NCBI RefSeq assembly: GCF_009176725.1
Contig: NZ_AP020337.1
Coordinates: 3,162,001 to 3,226,000 of the forward strand
DNA from: Pseudomonas sp. KUIN-1
GTDB taxonomy: Bacteria; Pseudomonadota; Gammaproteobacteria; Pseudomonadales; Pseudomonadaceae
DNA length: 64,000 bases
Reading direction: 5' to 3'
The notes under the pieces are model-generated. The model saw only the letters and a program-made list of their open reading frames with translations, was not told the DNA's origin and ran no database searches. Position numbers and translations under genes: made by a program. Shown here piece by piece: positions 9,886 through 18,629 of this stretch (its first letter is position 1; each line of letters begins with the position of its first letter).

Positions 9886-11028
9886 TCAAACGGCAGGTTT
9901 TCCATTCTTTTCTCGAATGAGAGCCGCCAATTCAAGCGTGTTGTCGCGCAACGCCACCTGCAAAGGGTCAAAGATCGCCCGCGTACCCTGCCCGTCTGCA
10001 TAACCCAGCAGCCCCGCCGGACAGTGTCGGCCGTCATCCCAGCCCGGATAATCGAGAACGGGATACCAGCAGATACCTTGCACAGGTACGCCGGCCCTCA
10101 ACGCCTTGCCGACCTCGGCACAAACGTAATTGAACCAGGGCAGACGCTGAACGCCTTCCGCACCGGTTTCAGAAATCAATATCGGTCTGCCGTATCGCCC
10201 GTGCAACTCGCTCAACATGCCCTGAAAAGGCCTGTACTGCGGATCGTCGTGCTTAAGTTTATGGCCATTGAGCTGCCATTGATTATGCGGATAAAAGTTG
10301 ACGCCCAGGATATCCAGATACTCGGGGCGGCCGCCCAGCCCAGGCCATTGCCGTCCGGATAAAAGATCCCAGGCTTCGAACTGCGCCAGCCGATAGCGCT
10401 CTGCTGCCGCAGCATCTCCGCTGCCACGTGTCGCCGGTACTACATGAATCAATGGCTCGGCCTGAATAAAACGCGCGTTGGGCTCTATCATGCGTATCGC
10501 GTCTATTGCCGCAATACTGGCCCGGACCAGTTGATGCTTGAGTTCCATGCCGCGCTGCTCACTACCGGGGTTGAAATAAGCCATGTCGCCCCCGGCCCAA
10601 CTCCAGAACGAAATCTCATTGATCGGCGAATAGAAAGGTACGGTCTCCCCTTCGTCCTTGACGCGCTGAGCCACCGCAGCGGCAAAACGCGCAAAGTGCT
10701 CGACAAACTGCGGCCGCCAGACATCCAGATGATCAGGGTAACCGTAATGGCACAAGTCCCAGATGACCTGGGTGCCCTGATGCCGCGCGGCTCGCAACAT
10801 GGGCAGAAAACTGCTCCAGTCGTAACAACCTGGGCGGGCTTCAATCAGATGCCAGCGCAGACCGTCACGTACAGTACGCATTCCGCACTCAGCCACTGTG
10901 GCAAAATCTTCCTGCGTCCAGCGGTCGTGCCCGGTGGAGTGAAGCAGGTCGAGTCGCACACCGTCACCTCGTCGATGGCTGGCGCACTCGAATCCGCCGA
11001 TGAAAAAACTGTCGAACAGACCGCCCAT
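9886..11028 (-). CDS. Glycoside hydrolase, clan GH-A (GH1-like)
   Basis: About 380 residues from an ATG at 11028 with GAGG upstream. The two carboxylates expected of a retaining TIM-barrel glycosidase are visible: an acid/base glutamate in SPINEISFW and a nucleophile glutamate in LISETGAEG. An early RDGLRWHLIE strand and a DLCHYGYPDHLD strand fit GH1/GH5-type barrels. There is no signal peptide, so it is probably cytoplasmic. The glf stop overlaps the region just upstream of its start, so it is the last gene of the glycosyltransferase-glf-GH operon. The substrate is unknown; a galactose-containing glycan is an inference from the neighbours. Confidence 0.75.
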   Translation of the reverse strand: MGGLFDSFFIGGFECASHRRGDGVRLDLLHSTGHDRWTQEDFATVAECGMRTVRDGLRWHLIEARPGCYDWSSFLPMLRAARHQGTQVIWDLCHYGYPDHLDVWRPQFVEHFARFAAAVAQRVKDEGETVPFYSPINEISFWSWAGGDMAYFNPGSEQRGMELKHQLVRASIAAIDAIRMIEPNARFIQAEPLIHVVPATRGSGDAAAAERYRLAQFEAWDLLSGRQWPGLGGRPEYLDILGVNFYPHNQWQLNGHKLKHDDPQYRPFQGMLSELHGRYGRPILISETGAEGVQRLPWFNYVCAEVGKALRAGVPVQGICWYPVLDYPGWDDGRHCPAGLLGYADGQGTRAIFDPLQVALRDNTLELAALIREKNGKPAV

Positions 11029-11030
11029 GC

Positions 11031-12212
11031 TCAACCTCGCGCAGGCTGTTCAATCGGTTCGGGAGGTTGCTCAGGGAAGTCATGGGCCAGCCGCTGGTAC
11101 AACGCCAACGCCTGGCCCACGACCTGGTCCATGTTGTAATACTTGTAGGTGCCCAGCCGCCCAAGGAAAGTGACTTCATCCGACTGATCGGCCAATGCTT
11201 TGTAACGCTTGTACAACTCGGCATTTTCGGGTCGGGGAATGGGGTAATAAGGGTCGCCCTCGGCACTTGGAAACTCGTAGCTGAGACTGGTTCTGGCGTG
11301 CAGTTGACCGGTAAGGTGCTTGTATTCGGTGATGCGCGTATGAGGGACTGCCTCATCCGGGTAGTTGATCACCGCCACCGATTGAAACTGCGCCTGATCA
11401 ACGGTCTTGTGCTCGAAACGCAACGATCGATACGGAAGACGGCCGTAGCAATAACCGAAGTATTCATCGATCGGCCCGCAATAGATCAAATGCGAATACT
11501 TCACCGCCTTGCGCACATCGGCAAAATCGACCCCCAGTACGGTATCGATAAGCGGGTGGTTGAGTATCTGTTCAAACATGTGCGTGTAGCCATGCAGCGG
11601 CATTTTCTGAAAAGTGTCCGTGAAGTAACGACTGTCCGAGTTGGTACGGGTAGGTACTCGGGCGGTGACCGACCGGTCCAGTTGCGAGGGGTCCAGCCCC
11701 CATTGTTTGCGGGTATAGCCACGGAAAAACTTCTTGTACAGCTCCCGACCAATCTGACTGATCACAACATCTTCGGAGGTTCTTATCGTCTCGACAGGCT
11801 CGGCGCGGCTGGCAAGAAACGCTTCGGCTTCTTGTTCATTCATCTGCAAGCCGTACAGGCTGTTGAGCGTATCGAGGTTGATCGGAACAGGCAGCAGTTG
11901 GTTGTCTACGCTGGCGAGCACACGGTGTTCGTAATCGCGCCATTCGGTAAATCGTGAAAGGTATTCCACAATCCGCTCAGCGTTGGTGTGGAATATATGG
12001 GGCCCGTATTGATGAACCAACACCCCGGCACTGTCCAGGTGATCGTAAGCATTACCCGCGATATGTGGACGTCGGTCGATCAACAAAACGCGCTTGCTCG
12101 ATCCCGCCGCCAGCCTTTCCGCCAACACACTGCCTGCAAAACCTGCACCGACGATCAGAAAGTCATAGGGCGTCTTTTCACGCGCGGCTGATTCAAGATT
12201 TATCCGAGGCAT
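11031..12212 (-). CDS. glf: UDP-galactopyranose mutase
   Basis: A 393-residue flavoprotein that interconverts UDP-galactopyranose and UDP-galactofuranose. The N-terminus has the FAD motif LIVGAGFAGSVLAERLA, followed by RRPHIAGNAYD and YGPHIFHTN, both typical of this family. The conserved GYTRKQWGLDPSQL segment and a C-terminal FLGRLGTYKYYNMDQVVG motif are present. The start at 12212 is set by GGGGAG 8 bp upstream and overlaps the end of the upstream glycosyltransferase gene by 13 bp; the open frame extends 18 codons further but without a site. The substrate can come from GalE, encoded 1.6 kb away. Confidence 0.93.
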   Translation of the reverse strand: MPRINLESAAREKTPYDFLIVGAGFAGSVLAERLAAGSSKRVLLIDRRPHIAGNAYDHLDSAGVLVHQYGPHIFHTNAERIVEYLSRFTEWRDYEHRVLASVDNQLLPVPINLDTLNSLYGLQMNEQEAEAFLASRAEPVETIRTSEDVVISQIGRELYKKFFRGYTRKQWGLDPSQLDRSVTARVPTRTNSDSRYFTDTFQKMPLHGYTHMFEQILNHPLIDTVLGVDFADVRKAVKYSHLIYCGPIDEYFGYCYGRLPYRSLRFEHKTVDQAQFQSVAVINYPDEAVPHTRITEYKHLTGQLHARTSLSYEFPSAEGDPYYPIPRPENAELYKRYKALADQSDEVTFLGRLGTYKYYNMDQVVGQALALYQRLAHDFPEQPPEPIEQPARG

Positions 12213-13384
12213 TCGATGTGCTCCCCGATGGCCACCAGGGCGATTTGCGCCTTCATGGCCGCGCACGTGTTGTCCCAGGACTCGCCAACCAGCAATGCGT
12301 CAACTTTGCGAAGAAAATCGATAGTACCTTTGTGCGCCAGGGCCTCTTGAATCGCGCGCACAAACCCGTCGGCGTCATCGGCAATGGCCACAACACCCGA
12401 CTCACCATACGCTCTGACAACATCGGCAATCCGGGTTGATACCACCGGGCAGCCGCCAGCCAGGTATTCCGGCGTCTTGGTCGGGCTGATAAAGCGTGTG
12501 GAGTCGTTCAGCGCAAATGGCATCAACGCAACGTCCCAGCCCGACAGATAGGCTGGCAAGTCGTCATAGGACTTGCTGCCTAGATAATGGACGTTGGCCA
12601 AATGCGGCAGGCTTGCCGGGTCGATTTTCACCACGGGGCCGATCAAGACGATTTGCCAGTGCGGCTGCAACTCGGCCAGTTGCTGAATCAGCCCGATATC
12701 AAAACGTTCGTCAATGACGCCGAAAAAGCCAAGTCTTGGATAGGGAATGTACTGTTGATCCTCAGGGTCAGACTGCCCGCTGCGAGCGGCTGCAAAATGC
12801 CCGACATCGACGCTGCTGGGCATGGCGTGCACATTTGCATGCTGCAGACGCTTGGTCTCCCATAGGCTGAAGCCGCCAGTAAACACAACATCTGCGCGCT
12901 TCATCAAGGCTTTTTCCTGTTCGACAAGCTCTGGCGGCGCACCTTTGAACGCAGACAATTCGTCCATGCAATCGAAGATCGTCACGTGCGCGCTGAGGTG
13001 GTCGGTAAACGCCAGGCTCATCGGGGTGAAATACCACAACAGCAACTCACCGAAGTGTTGTGCATCGATAAAACGATTCAGTAATGCGCGCTGTGCAGTG
13101 ATCACCTCATCAGGCTGCATTTTCCGGGGCAGGTGCGGCACCAGTACCGTGACACCGCACGCTTGCGGAAGCTGTTCAAGCCGGATATCAGGGGAGTCCG
13201 ACAGAACAGGCTCCTCAAGAAACACCACCTGATAATCCTGCGCCATTCGCGACATGATGTGCTGAGGACGCTGATAGACAAACCCCCATCGCAGATGGGA
13301 CAGGCACAGCAGTAAAGGCCTGATGGCAGCCTCGACTCTGGTTAAGGCCGACGTCTCGGATTGAATCGTTTGAACACCGTTCAT
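12200..13384 (-). CDS. Glycosyltransferase (GT4-like)
   Basis: About 394 residues from the ATG at 13384, which has AAGGGA 7-8 bp upstream; the open frame runs 45 codons further without a start site. An N-terminal segment (LLLCLSHLRWGFVYQRPQHIM) is typical of a clade of GT4-like transferases that begin with a QRPQH motif. The C-terminal half shows a nucleotide-sugar binding pattern (SPTKTPEYLAGGCPVVST), with the glutamate and G-G-CPV found in GT-B folds. No membrane segment is seen. Coupled with glf, it may use UDP-Galf. The acceptor is unknown. Confidence 0.8.
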   Translation of the reverse strand: MNGVQTIQSETSALTRVEAAIRPLLLCLSHLRWGFVYQRPQHIMSRMAQDYQVVFLEEPVLSDSPDIRLEQLPQACGVTVLVPHLPRKMQPDEVITAQRALLNRFIDAQHFGELLLWYFTPMSLAFTDHLSAHVTIFDCMDELSAFKGAPPELVEQEKALMKRADVVFTGGFSLWETKRLQHANVHAMPSSVDVGHFAAARSGQSDPEDQQYIPYPRLGFFGVIDERFDIGLIQQLAELQPHWQIVLIGPVVKIDPASLPHLANVHYLGSKSYDDLPAYLSGWDVALMPFALNDSTRFISPTKTPEYLAGGCPVVSTRIADVVRAYGESGVVAIADDADGFVRAIQEALAHKGTIDFLRKVDALLVGESWDNTCAAMKAQIALVAIGEHIECLG

Positions 13385-13803
13385 AGAGTTTTCCCTTCTG
13401 TTAAAAAGTCCTGGATGAAACTGAAGGGCTCTGAAAAGGGCTGAACTTCGACGGCATTCATGATGAGGATAGGCAGTGGCGGCTGTTGCGTACATGGAAC
13501 AATCACATGCATGGAGCAACCATAGACCGGCTCATGGGTTTCGAACACGCGCCCAGGCCGCTGTTCGTTGATTCCGATAAAGGGTAGGCGCCGTTGAGAA
13601 TGAACCGTTGAACTAGGCGGAACAAATACGCCCCTAGTCTTGAGCGAATGTTTTTTTGGCACCTGCAGTACGTTTTCCCCACGCGGTGGTCTGGTCCTGA
13701 TTTTCGCAAGCGAGGCTCCTCTGTCGTCCTGTTGAGAAAGGTCACGACGACGAGCCGTCAGCTCGCTTCTTGCCGAGGCGGCGAAAATCCAGGGAGGACA
13801 ATC
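13385..13803. other. Divergent promoter region between glycosyltransferase and galE
   Basis: A 419-bp gap with no supported gene. It must hold the start signals for both the glycosyltransferase-glf-GH operon (minus) and galE (plus). A 6-bp inverted repeat ACTAGG/CCTAGT at 13612-13638 with a 15-bp spacer sits near the middle and could be an operator, though it is short. Confidence 0.4.
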
Positions 13804-14832
13804 ATGATTCTGGTTACCGGTGGTGCGGGATACATTGGCGCTCACATCGCGCTCGAGTTGCTTGAAGATGGCCGCGATGTCGTCGTGCTTGATAACTTGT
13901 GCAACAGTTCGCGAGAGCCGTTAAGACGGATAGAGGAACTCTGCGGGCGACAGGTTGCGTTCATCCACGGCGACGTGCGCAGCAAAGCGACGTTGCACCG
14001 GCTGTTCGCTCAGTACCCTGTCAAGGCAGTGGTGCATTGCGCCGGACTCAAGGCGGTGGGCGAAAGCGTTCGAGAGCCGCTGCGCTATTTCGAGACCAAC
14101 GTGAGCGGCAGCGTCAACTTGTGTCAGGCAATGGCAGAAGCAGGCGTGTTCGACCTTTTATTCAGCTCATCCGCGACGGTTTACGGCGGGTGTGAGCAAA
14201 TGCCGCTGGATGAGAACTGCCCACTGGGTTTACCGACCAATCCTTACGGGCACTCCAAACTGATGGCCGAGCATGTGATGCAAAGCGTCGCCCGCTCGGA
14301 TCCACGCTGGTCCATCGGTCTGCTGCGCTACTTCAACCCCATTGGTGCGCATCCGTCCGGCCTGATGGGCGAGTCACCCTGCAACACGCCGAACAACCTG
14401 TTGCCCTTCCTGCTGCAGGTTGCCAATCGACTACGCCCTGCCCTGCACATATTCGGCAGTGACTACCCCACGCTGGACGGAACAGGTGTGCGTGATTACC
14501 TTCATGTGATGGATCTGGCCGAGGGACACCTGAAGGCGCTGGACAAAATTCATGACGAACGTGGCGTATCCGTCTGGAATCTGGGCACAGGACAGGGTTA
14601 TTCGGTGCTTGAGGTGGTGCACGCCTTCGAACGTATCTCCGGCAAAGCTGTGCCGTTGATCTTTGAACCACGCCGGCCCGGAGACATTGCAGCATGCTGG
14701 TCCGATCCGGGAAAAGCAGCGCGCGAGCTGGATTGGCGAGCCAGGTTCAACCTTGATTCGATGCTCACCGACGCCTGGCGCTGGCAGTGCATGAACCCGC
14801 AGGGTTACAGGCCGACAGCGCTGGTCAGTTGA
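13804..14832 (+). CDS. galE: UDP-glucose 4-epimerase
   Basis: A 342-residue extended short-chain dehydrogenase converting UDP-glucose to UDP-galactose with bound NAD. It has the N-terminal VTGGAGYIGAH motif, the catalytic Y-x3-K in NPYGHSKLMAE, SSSATVYGG before it, and a C-terminal DYLHVMDLAEGH segment typical of GalE. The start at 13804 has AGGGAGGA five bases upstream; the frame is open 52 codons further without a site. It is divergent from the glycosyltransferase-glf-GH operon and can feed UDP-galactose to Glf. Confidence 0.93.
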   Translation: MILVTGGAGYIGAHIALELLEDGRDVVVLDNLCNSSREPLRRIEELCGRQVAFIHGDVRSKATLHRLFAQYPVKAVVHCAGLKAVGESVREPLRYFETNVSGSVNLCQAMAEAGVFDLLFSSSATVYGGCEQMPLDENCPLGLPTNPYGHSKLMAEHVMQSVARSDPRWSIGLLRYFNPIGAHPSGLMGESPCNTPNNLLPFLLQVANRLRPALHIFGSDYPTLDGTGVRDYLHVMDLAEGHLKALDKIHDERGVSVWNLGTGQGYSVLEVVHAFERISGKAVPLIFEPRRPGDIAACWSDPGKAARELDWRARFNLDSMLTDAWRWQCMNPQGYRPTALVS

Positions 14833-14905
14833 ATTTTATCCAGACGTGTTGCCAGACGTGCTGAACGATCATCACGTTATCGTGACGCCTGCCAGCAAGC
14901 GCATG

Positions 14906-15454
14906 CTAGAAGTTGGCCGGTGTGTTGGCGCTGATGATCTCGGCTTCGTCCTGGCCAATATTGCGGAAGCGATGCGGCAAGGTGGTCGGGAAGTAATAGC
15001 CGTCCCCCGGACCGAGAATGTTGACTTGCCCATCGATGGTCAGCTCCACGGTGCCGCGCGTCACCAGACCGCACTCCTCGCCTTCGCTGTGAACGATCGG
15101 CTCATCGCCCGAGTCGGCACCCGGCGCGTATTGCTCACGCAGAAAACGCATCTGCCGGCTTGGCAGGGTCGCGCCCACCAGCAGCAAACGGGCACCGTTG
15201 CGCCCCAGATCGGGTTGATCACCGGCTCGAAACACGTACTGATCCTGTCCCGGAGGCTGATCGAATGTGAAAAAATCCGCCAGCGTCATGGGAATCCCCT
15301 CAAGCAGCTTTTTCAGCGAGCTGATGGAAGGACTGACACGATTTTGTTCGATAAGGGAAATCGTGGCATTGGTCACACCACTGCGTCGGGCGAGCTCACG
15401 CTGTGACAGCTTGTAGCTTTCACGCACCAGTTTGAGTCGTGCTCCCGTATCCAT
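14906..15454 (-). CDS. puuR: PuuR-type regulator (XRE HTH plus cupin)
   Basis: A 182-residue regulator, the usual length of PuuR. Residues about 5-60 form an XRE helix-turn-helix (LSQRELARRSGVTNATISLIEQ). Residues about 110-180 form a cupin (EEC then GDGYYFPTTLPHRFRN). PuuR-type proteins repress putrescine and related polyamine catabolism and sense the ligand with the cupin. It lies downstream of puuD on the same strand with a 127-bp gap. The upstream open extension of 21 codons has no start site. Confidence 0.85.
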   Translation of the reverse strand: MDTGARLKLVRESYKLSQRELARRSGVTNATISLIEQNRVSPSISSLKKLLEGIPMTLADFFTFDQPPGQDQYVFRAGDQPDLGRNGARLLLVGATLPSRQMRFLREQYAPGADSGDEPIVHSEGEECGLVTRGTVELTIDGQVNILGPGDGYYFPTTLPHRFRNIGQDEAEIISANTPANF

Positions 15455-15581
15455 AGTGGCCTTATGTGAAAGATATCCGGTGAATGAGGCAGCGCCCCGG
15501 CGCAATGGATCGTCCATTACCCGAAGCCGTCAAGCCGGATATTAAATCACGTTTGCCCGCAACACTCAGCAGCTCATCGCT

Positions 15582-16331
15582 CTAGCGGTGGTTGCGCGCA
15601 TAGCTCTGGCAGGCCTCGCGGAAGGCCTTGAACAGGTTGAGCGACACGGGGTTGTCCATGAACTCCCATTCCGGATGCCACTGCACACCCAGCACAAAGC
15701 CTGGCGCGCCGGGCATGGACACCGCTTCGACCAGACCGTCGGGGGCCAATGCTTCTGCGCGCAGGTCCGACGCCAGACGATCGACACCCTGACTGTGCAG
15801 GCTGTTGACCTCGAAGCCCGGGCCCAGCCCGAGCGAGTCGAGCAAACCGCCAGGCTGCACCTGCACGGCATGCTTTGGCGTGTACTGCACCGCCAGCACC
15901 TCGCTTTGCGGCTCACGATGATCCAGATAGCCGGGCAACTCCTGAACCCGCTGATGCAGGCTGCCGCCCAAAGCGACATTCAGCTCCTGAAAACCGCGGC
16001 AAATGCACAACACCGGCACGCCCTGAGCGATGGCAGCCCTGAGCAGCGGCAGTGTGGTGCGGTCCCGGAATACATCATGAGCGGTGCCCTCCACGCTCGC
16101 CGGTCCATTGTAGTGACGCGGCTCGACGTTGGACGGCGAGCCGGTAAACAGCAGGCCATCCAGCGACGCGAGCAGTTGCGCAGGCTCGGTGGGCACCTCG
16201 AGTGCAGGCAGAATCACCGGCATGCCGGCGAAGGCTGCAGCCTCGACGTACTTGTCGCCTGCGGTGTGAGAAGAATACTTGCCCAACTGCTGACGGCAGG
16301 CGGTGACACCGATCAAGGGAGGTCGCGACAT
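15582..16331 (-). CDS. puuD: Gamma-glutamyl-GABA hydrolase (peptidase C26)
   Basis: A 249-residue class I glutamine amidotransferase-like hydrolase. The nucleophile elbow is LCICRGFQELN, the expected Cys, and the partner HxE triad is in GVQWHPEWEF. It cleaves gamma-glutamyl-GABA to glutamate and GABA in the gamma-glutamylated putrescine pathway. The start ATG at 16331 gives MSRPPLIGVT, the family's usual start; the open frame goes on upstream, but that part is shadow sequence across the next promoter. It is divergent from a LysR gene and followed by puuR, so local control by PuuR is likely. Confidence 0.9.
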   Translation of the reverse strand: MSRPPLIGVTACRQQLGKYSSHTAGDKYVEAAAFAGMPVILPALEVPTEPAQLLASLDGLLFTGSPSNVEPRHYNGPASVEGTAHDVFRDRTTLPLLRAAIAQGVPVLCICRGFQELNVALGGSLHQRVQELPGYLDHREPQSEVLAVQYTPKHAVQVQPGGLLDSLGLGPGFEVNSLHSQGVDRLASDLRAEALAPDGLVEAVSMPGAPGFVLGVQWHPEWEFMDNPVSLNLFKAFREACQSYARNHR

Positions 16332-16458
16332 AGCTTGAATCCTGTGTGAAATCTGAATGGTCAGCGCCATTTGGACGCTATCCAGCGGGAATGAAACCAG
16401 TCTAGGATAGTCATCTGCGCAACAAACATAGGCATTCCGGCAAAGGAACAATGCACCG

Positions 16459-17346
16459 ATGCAATATGAAATCACCCACGCCGACCTTTCATTGGTGCTC
16501 GCCCTGGTTCGCGGCCGCACGCTGGCACGCGCCGCCGATCTGTTGCAGGTTGATGTATCGACCGTATTCCGCTCGATCCGTCGCCTGGAAGCAGCCCTCG
16601 GTGCAGCGCTGTTTGAAAAGAACCGGCGCGGGTACATACCGACCGATACCGCGCAGGCCATGGCCGAGCAGGCCGAGCGCGCCGAACAGGCGCTTGCTGC
16701 TGCGCGCATCGCCCTGCAACAGGGCGAACAGGTCGTCAGCGGCACGGTACGCCTGACCTGTACCGATGCAGTACTGCATAGCCTGCTATTACCAGCGCTG
16801 GCGGACTTCATGCCGCAGTACCCTGCCCTTACGCTGGAGCTGGCCACCTCCAATGCCTTTGCCAACCTCAGCCGTCGCGATGCCGACATCGCCCTGCGCC
16901 TGACCAATACGCCACCCGAGCACCTGATCGGACGCTGCCTGGGCAGTGCCGACTACTTTGTCTGTGGCCGAGCCGAATACCGCGAGGCCTTGACGCAGAA
17001 CCCTGCCTCGATCCCGTGGATCAGCCCGGACGACTCGATGCCCGACCACACCTCGGTAATCTGGCGTAAACAGGCCTTTCCGGGGGTATTACCGAGCTAC
17101 CGCTGCAGCAACATGTCGGCAGTCTCGCAGTTGGTCGCTGCCGGCCTGGGCGTCGCGGCGTTGACCGGCTTCACGGTCGAGGGCCTTGGAGCGGTCGAAC
17201 GCCTGAGTGGCCCGCTGGAAGGATGCCGCACCGACCTGTGGCTGCTGACCCGCCCCGACTGTCGCGCACTGCGTTCTGTGCAGACCCTGCTGGAAGCACT
17301 CGCGCCACGACTGCGAGCCGCATTGCAGGTATCCAGCCCCGGCTGA
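16459..17346 (+). CDS. LysR-family transcriptional regulator
   Basis: A 295-residue LysR protein with an N-terminal winged helix (ADLLQVDVSTVFRSIRRLEAALGAALFEKNRRGY, residues about 20-55) and a periplasmic-binding-like effector domain. It lies between puuD (divergent, 127 bp away) and vanA (same strand, 145 bp downstream). It could control puuD or be an independent unit; vanA more likely answers to the GntR gene facing vanB. The effector cannot be predicted. Confidence 0.88.
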   Translation: MQYEITHADLSLVLALVRGRTLARAADLLQVDVSTVFRSIRRLEAALGAALFEKNRRGYIPTDTAQAMAEQAERAEQALAAARIALQQGEQVVSGTVRLTCTDAVLHSLLLPALADFMPQYPALTLELATSNAFANLSRRDADIALRLTNTPPEHLIGRCLGSADYFVCGRAEYREALTQNPASIPWISPDDSMPDHTSVIWRKQAFPGVLPSYRCSNMSAVSQLVAAGLGVAALTGFTVEGLGAVERLSGPLEGCRTDLWLLTRPDCRALRSVQTLLEALAPRLRAALQVSSPG

Positions 17347-17352
17347 TCAGCC

Positions 17353-17365
17353 TCTGTGGATCCAT
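17353..17365. promoter_or_regulatory. VanR operator candidate, distal copy
   Basis: TCTGTGGATCCAT, containing the perfect palindrome TGGATCCA. The same 13 bp recurs at 17448-17460. From memory, the VanR operator described in Caulobacter has the core TGGATCCA. This copy sits right after the LysR stop and 127 bp before the vanA start. Confidence 0.55.
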
Positions 17366-17447
17366 TAAATAATAGTTAACAAAATTAATCATTGGATTAA
17401 TCGCGATCCTGTGGCATTAATAATCACGAGGAAACAACTTGATTCAT

Positions 17448-17460
17448 TCTGTGGATCCAT
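17448..17460. promoter_or_regulatory. VanR operator candidate, proximal copy
   Basis: A second exact TCTGTGGATCCAT, 31 bp before the vanA start and 95 bp from the first copy. It lies where a bound repressor would block transcription or early elongation. Two identical copies bracketing the promoter suggest cooperative repression by the GntR protein encoded next to vanB. Confidence 0.6.
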
Positions 17461-17491
17461 AAGACCAATAATCGAACCGTGGAGAACCATC

Positions 17492-18556
17492 ATGCACCCG
17501 AAAAATGCGTGGTACGTCGCTTGCACAGCGGATGAAGTCGCCGACAAGCCTCTGGGCCGGCAGATCTGCAACGAAAAGATGGTGTTCTATCGCGACCAGA
17601 ACCAGCAGGTCGTGGCCGTCGAAGACTTCTGCCCGCATCGCGGCGCCCCGCTCTCGCTGGGCTATGTCGAGAACGGCCAGCTGGTGTGTGGTTACCACGG
17701 GCTGGTCATGGGCGGCGACGGCAAGACTGTTTCGATGCCCGGCCAGCGTGTTCGCGGCTTCCCTTGCAACAAGACCTTCGCCGCGGTCGAGCGCTACGGC
17801 TTCATCTGGGTCTGGCCCGGTGACCGGGAAAAAGCCGACCCGGCACTCATTCATCATCTGGAGTGGGCAGTCAGCGACGAATGGGCCTACGGCGGCGGGC
17901 TGTTTCATATCCAGTGCGACTACCGCCTGATGATCGACAACCTGATGGACCTCACTCACGAAACCTACGTGCATGCGTCAAGCATCGGCCAGAAGGAAAT
18001 CGACGAGGCAGCGCCCGTCACAACGGTCGAAGGCGAGGAAGTGGTCACCGCCCGGCACATGGAAAACATCATGCCGCCGCCGTTCTGGCAGATGGCATTG
18101 CGTGGCAACAATCTGGCCGATGACGTGCCGGTCGATCGCTGGCAGATCTGCCGCTTCACGCCGCCCAGTCATGTGCTGATCGAAGTCGGCGTCGCCCATG
18201 CGGGCAAAGGCGGCTATGACGCGCCTAAGGAGTTCAAGGCGTCGAGCATCGTCGTCGACTTCATCACCCCCGAGACCGACACGTCCATCTGGTACTTCTG
18301 GGGCATGGCGCGCAACTTCAATCCGGCCGACGAAGCGCTGACTGCCAGCATCCGTGAAGGCCAGGGCAAGATCTTCACCGAAGACCTGGAAATGCTTGAG
18401 CGCCAGCAACAGAACCTGCTTCAGCATCCGCATCGCAACCTGCTCAAGCTCAATATCGACGCCGGTGGCGTGCAGTCACGCAAGATCCTGGAGCGATTGA
18501 TCGCTGCCGAGCAGGCCGGTCCCGGCGAGCAGATTCCCGTGATGGCGACGAAATGA
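17492..18556 (+). CDS. vanA: Vanillate O-demethylase, oxygenase subunit
   Basis: A 354-residue Rieske oxygenase that demethylates vanillate to protocatechuate and formaldehyde using electrons from VanB. The Rieske cluster ligands are in FCPHRGAP and CGYHG (residues about 45-70). The mononuclear iron ligands are in DNLMDLTHETYVH, giving the D-x2-x-x-H-x4-H pattern. The start ATG at 17492 has GGAG 7 bp upstream. vanB begins 73 bp downstream, forming vanAB. Two VanR-like operators precede the gene. Confidence 0.95.
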   Translation: MHPKNAWYVACTADEVADKPLGRQICNEKMVFYRDQNQQVVAVEDFCPHRGAPLSLGYVENGQLVCGYHGLVMGGDGKTVSMPGQRVRGFPCNKTFAAVERYGFIWVWPGDREKADPALIHHLEWAVSDEWAYGGGLFHIQCDYRLMIDNLMDLTHETYVHASSIGQKEIDEAAPVTTVEGEEVVTARHMENIMPPPFWQMALRGNNLADDVPVDRWQICRFTPPSHVLIEVGVAHAGKGGYDAPKEFKASSIVVDFITPETDTSIWYFWGMARNFNPADEALTASIREGQGKIFTEDLEMLERQQQNLLQHPHRNLLKLNIDAGGVQSRKILERLIAAEQAGPGEQIPVMATK

Positions 18557-18629
18557 CCGGCCATTGCCCGTCGAAATACGAAGAAAACAATCAGAAGTGA
18601 CCCTTGCCGCGGTCACCCGAGGACCTGAC

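Noticed and set aside
13661..13680. A possible sigma-54 promoter (TGGCAC) before galE
   Set aside because: The required GC element at the right spacing is missing.
14872..14885. TCACG/CGTGA hairpin between galE and puuR
   Set aside because: A 5-bp stem with no T run is too weak to call a terminator.
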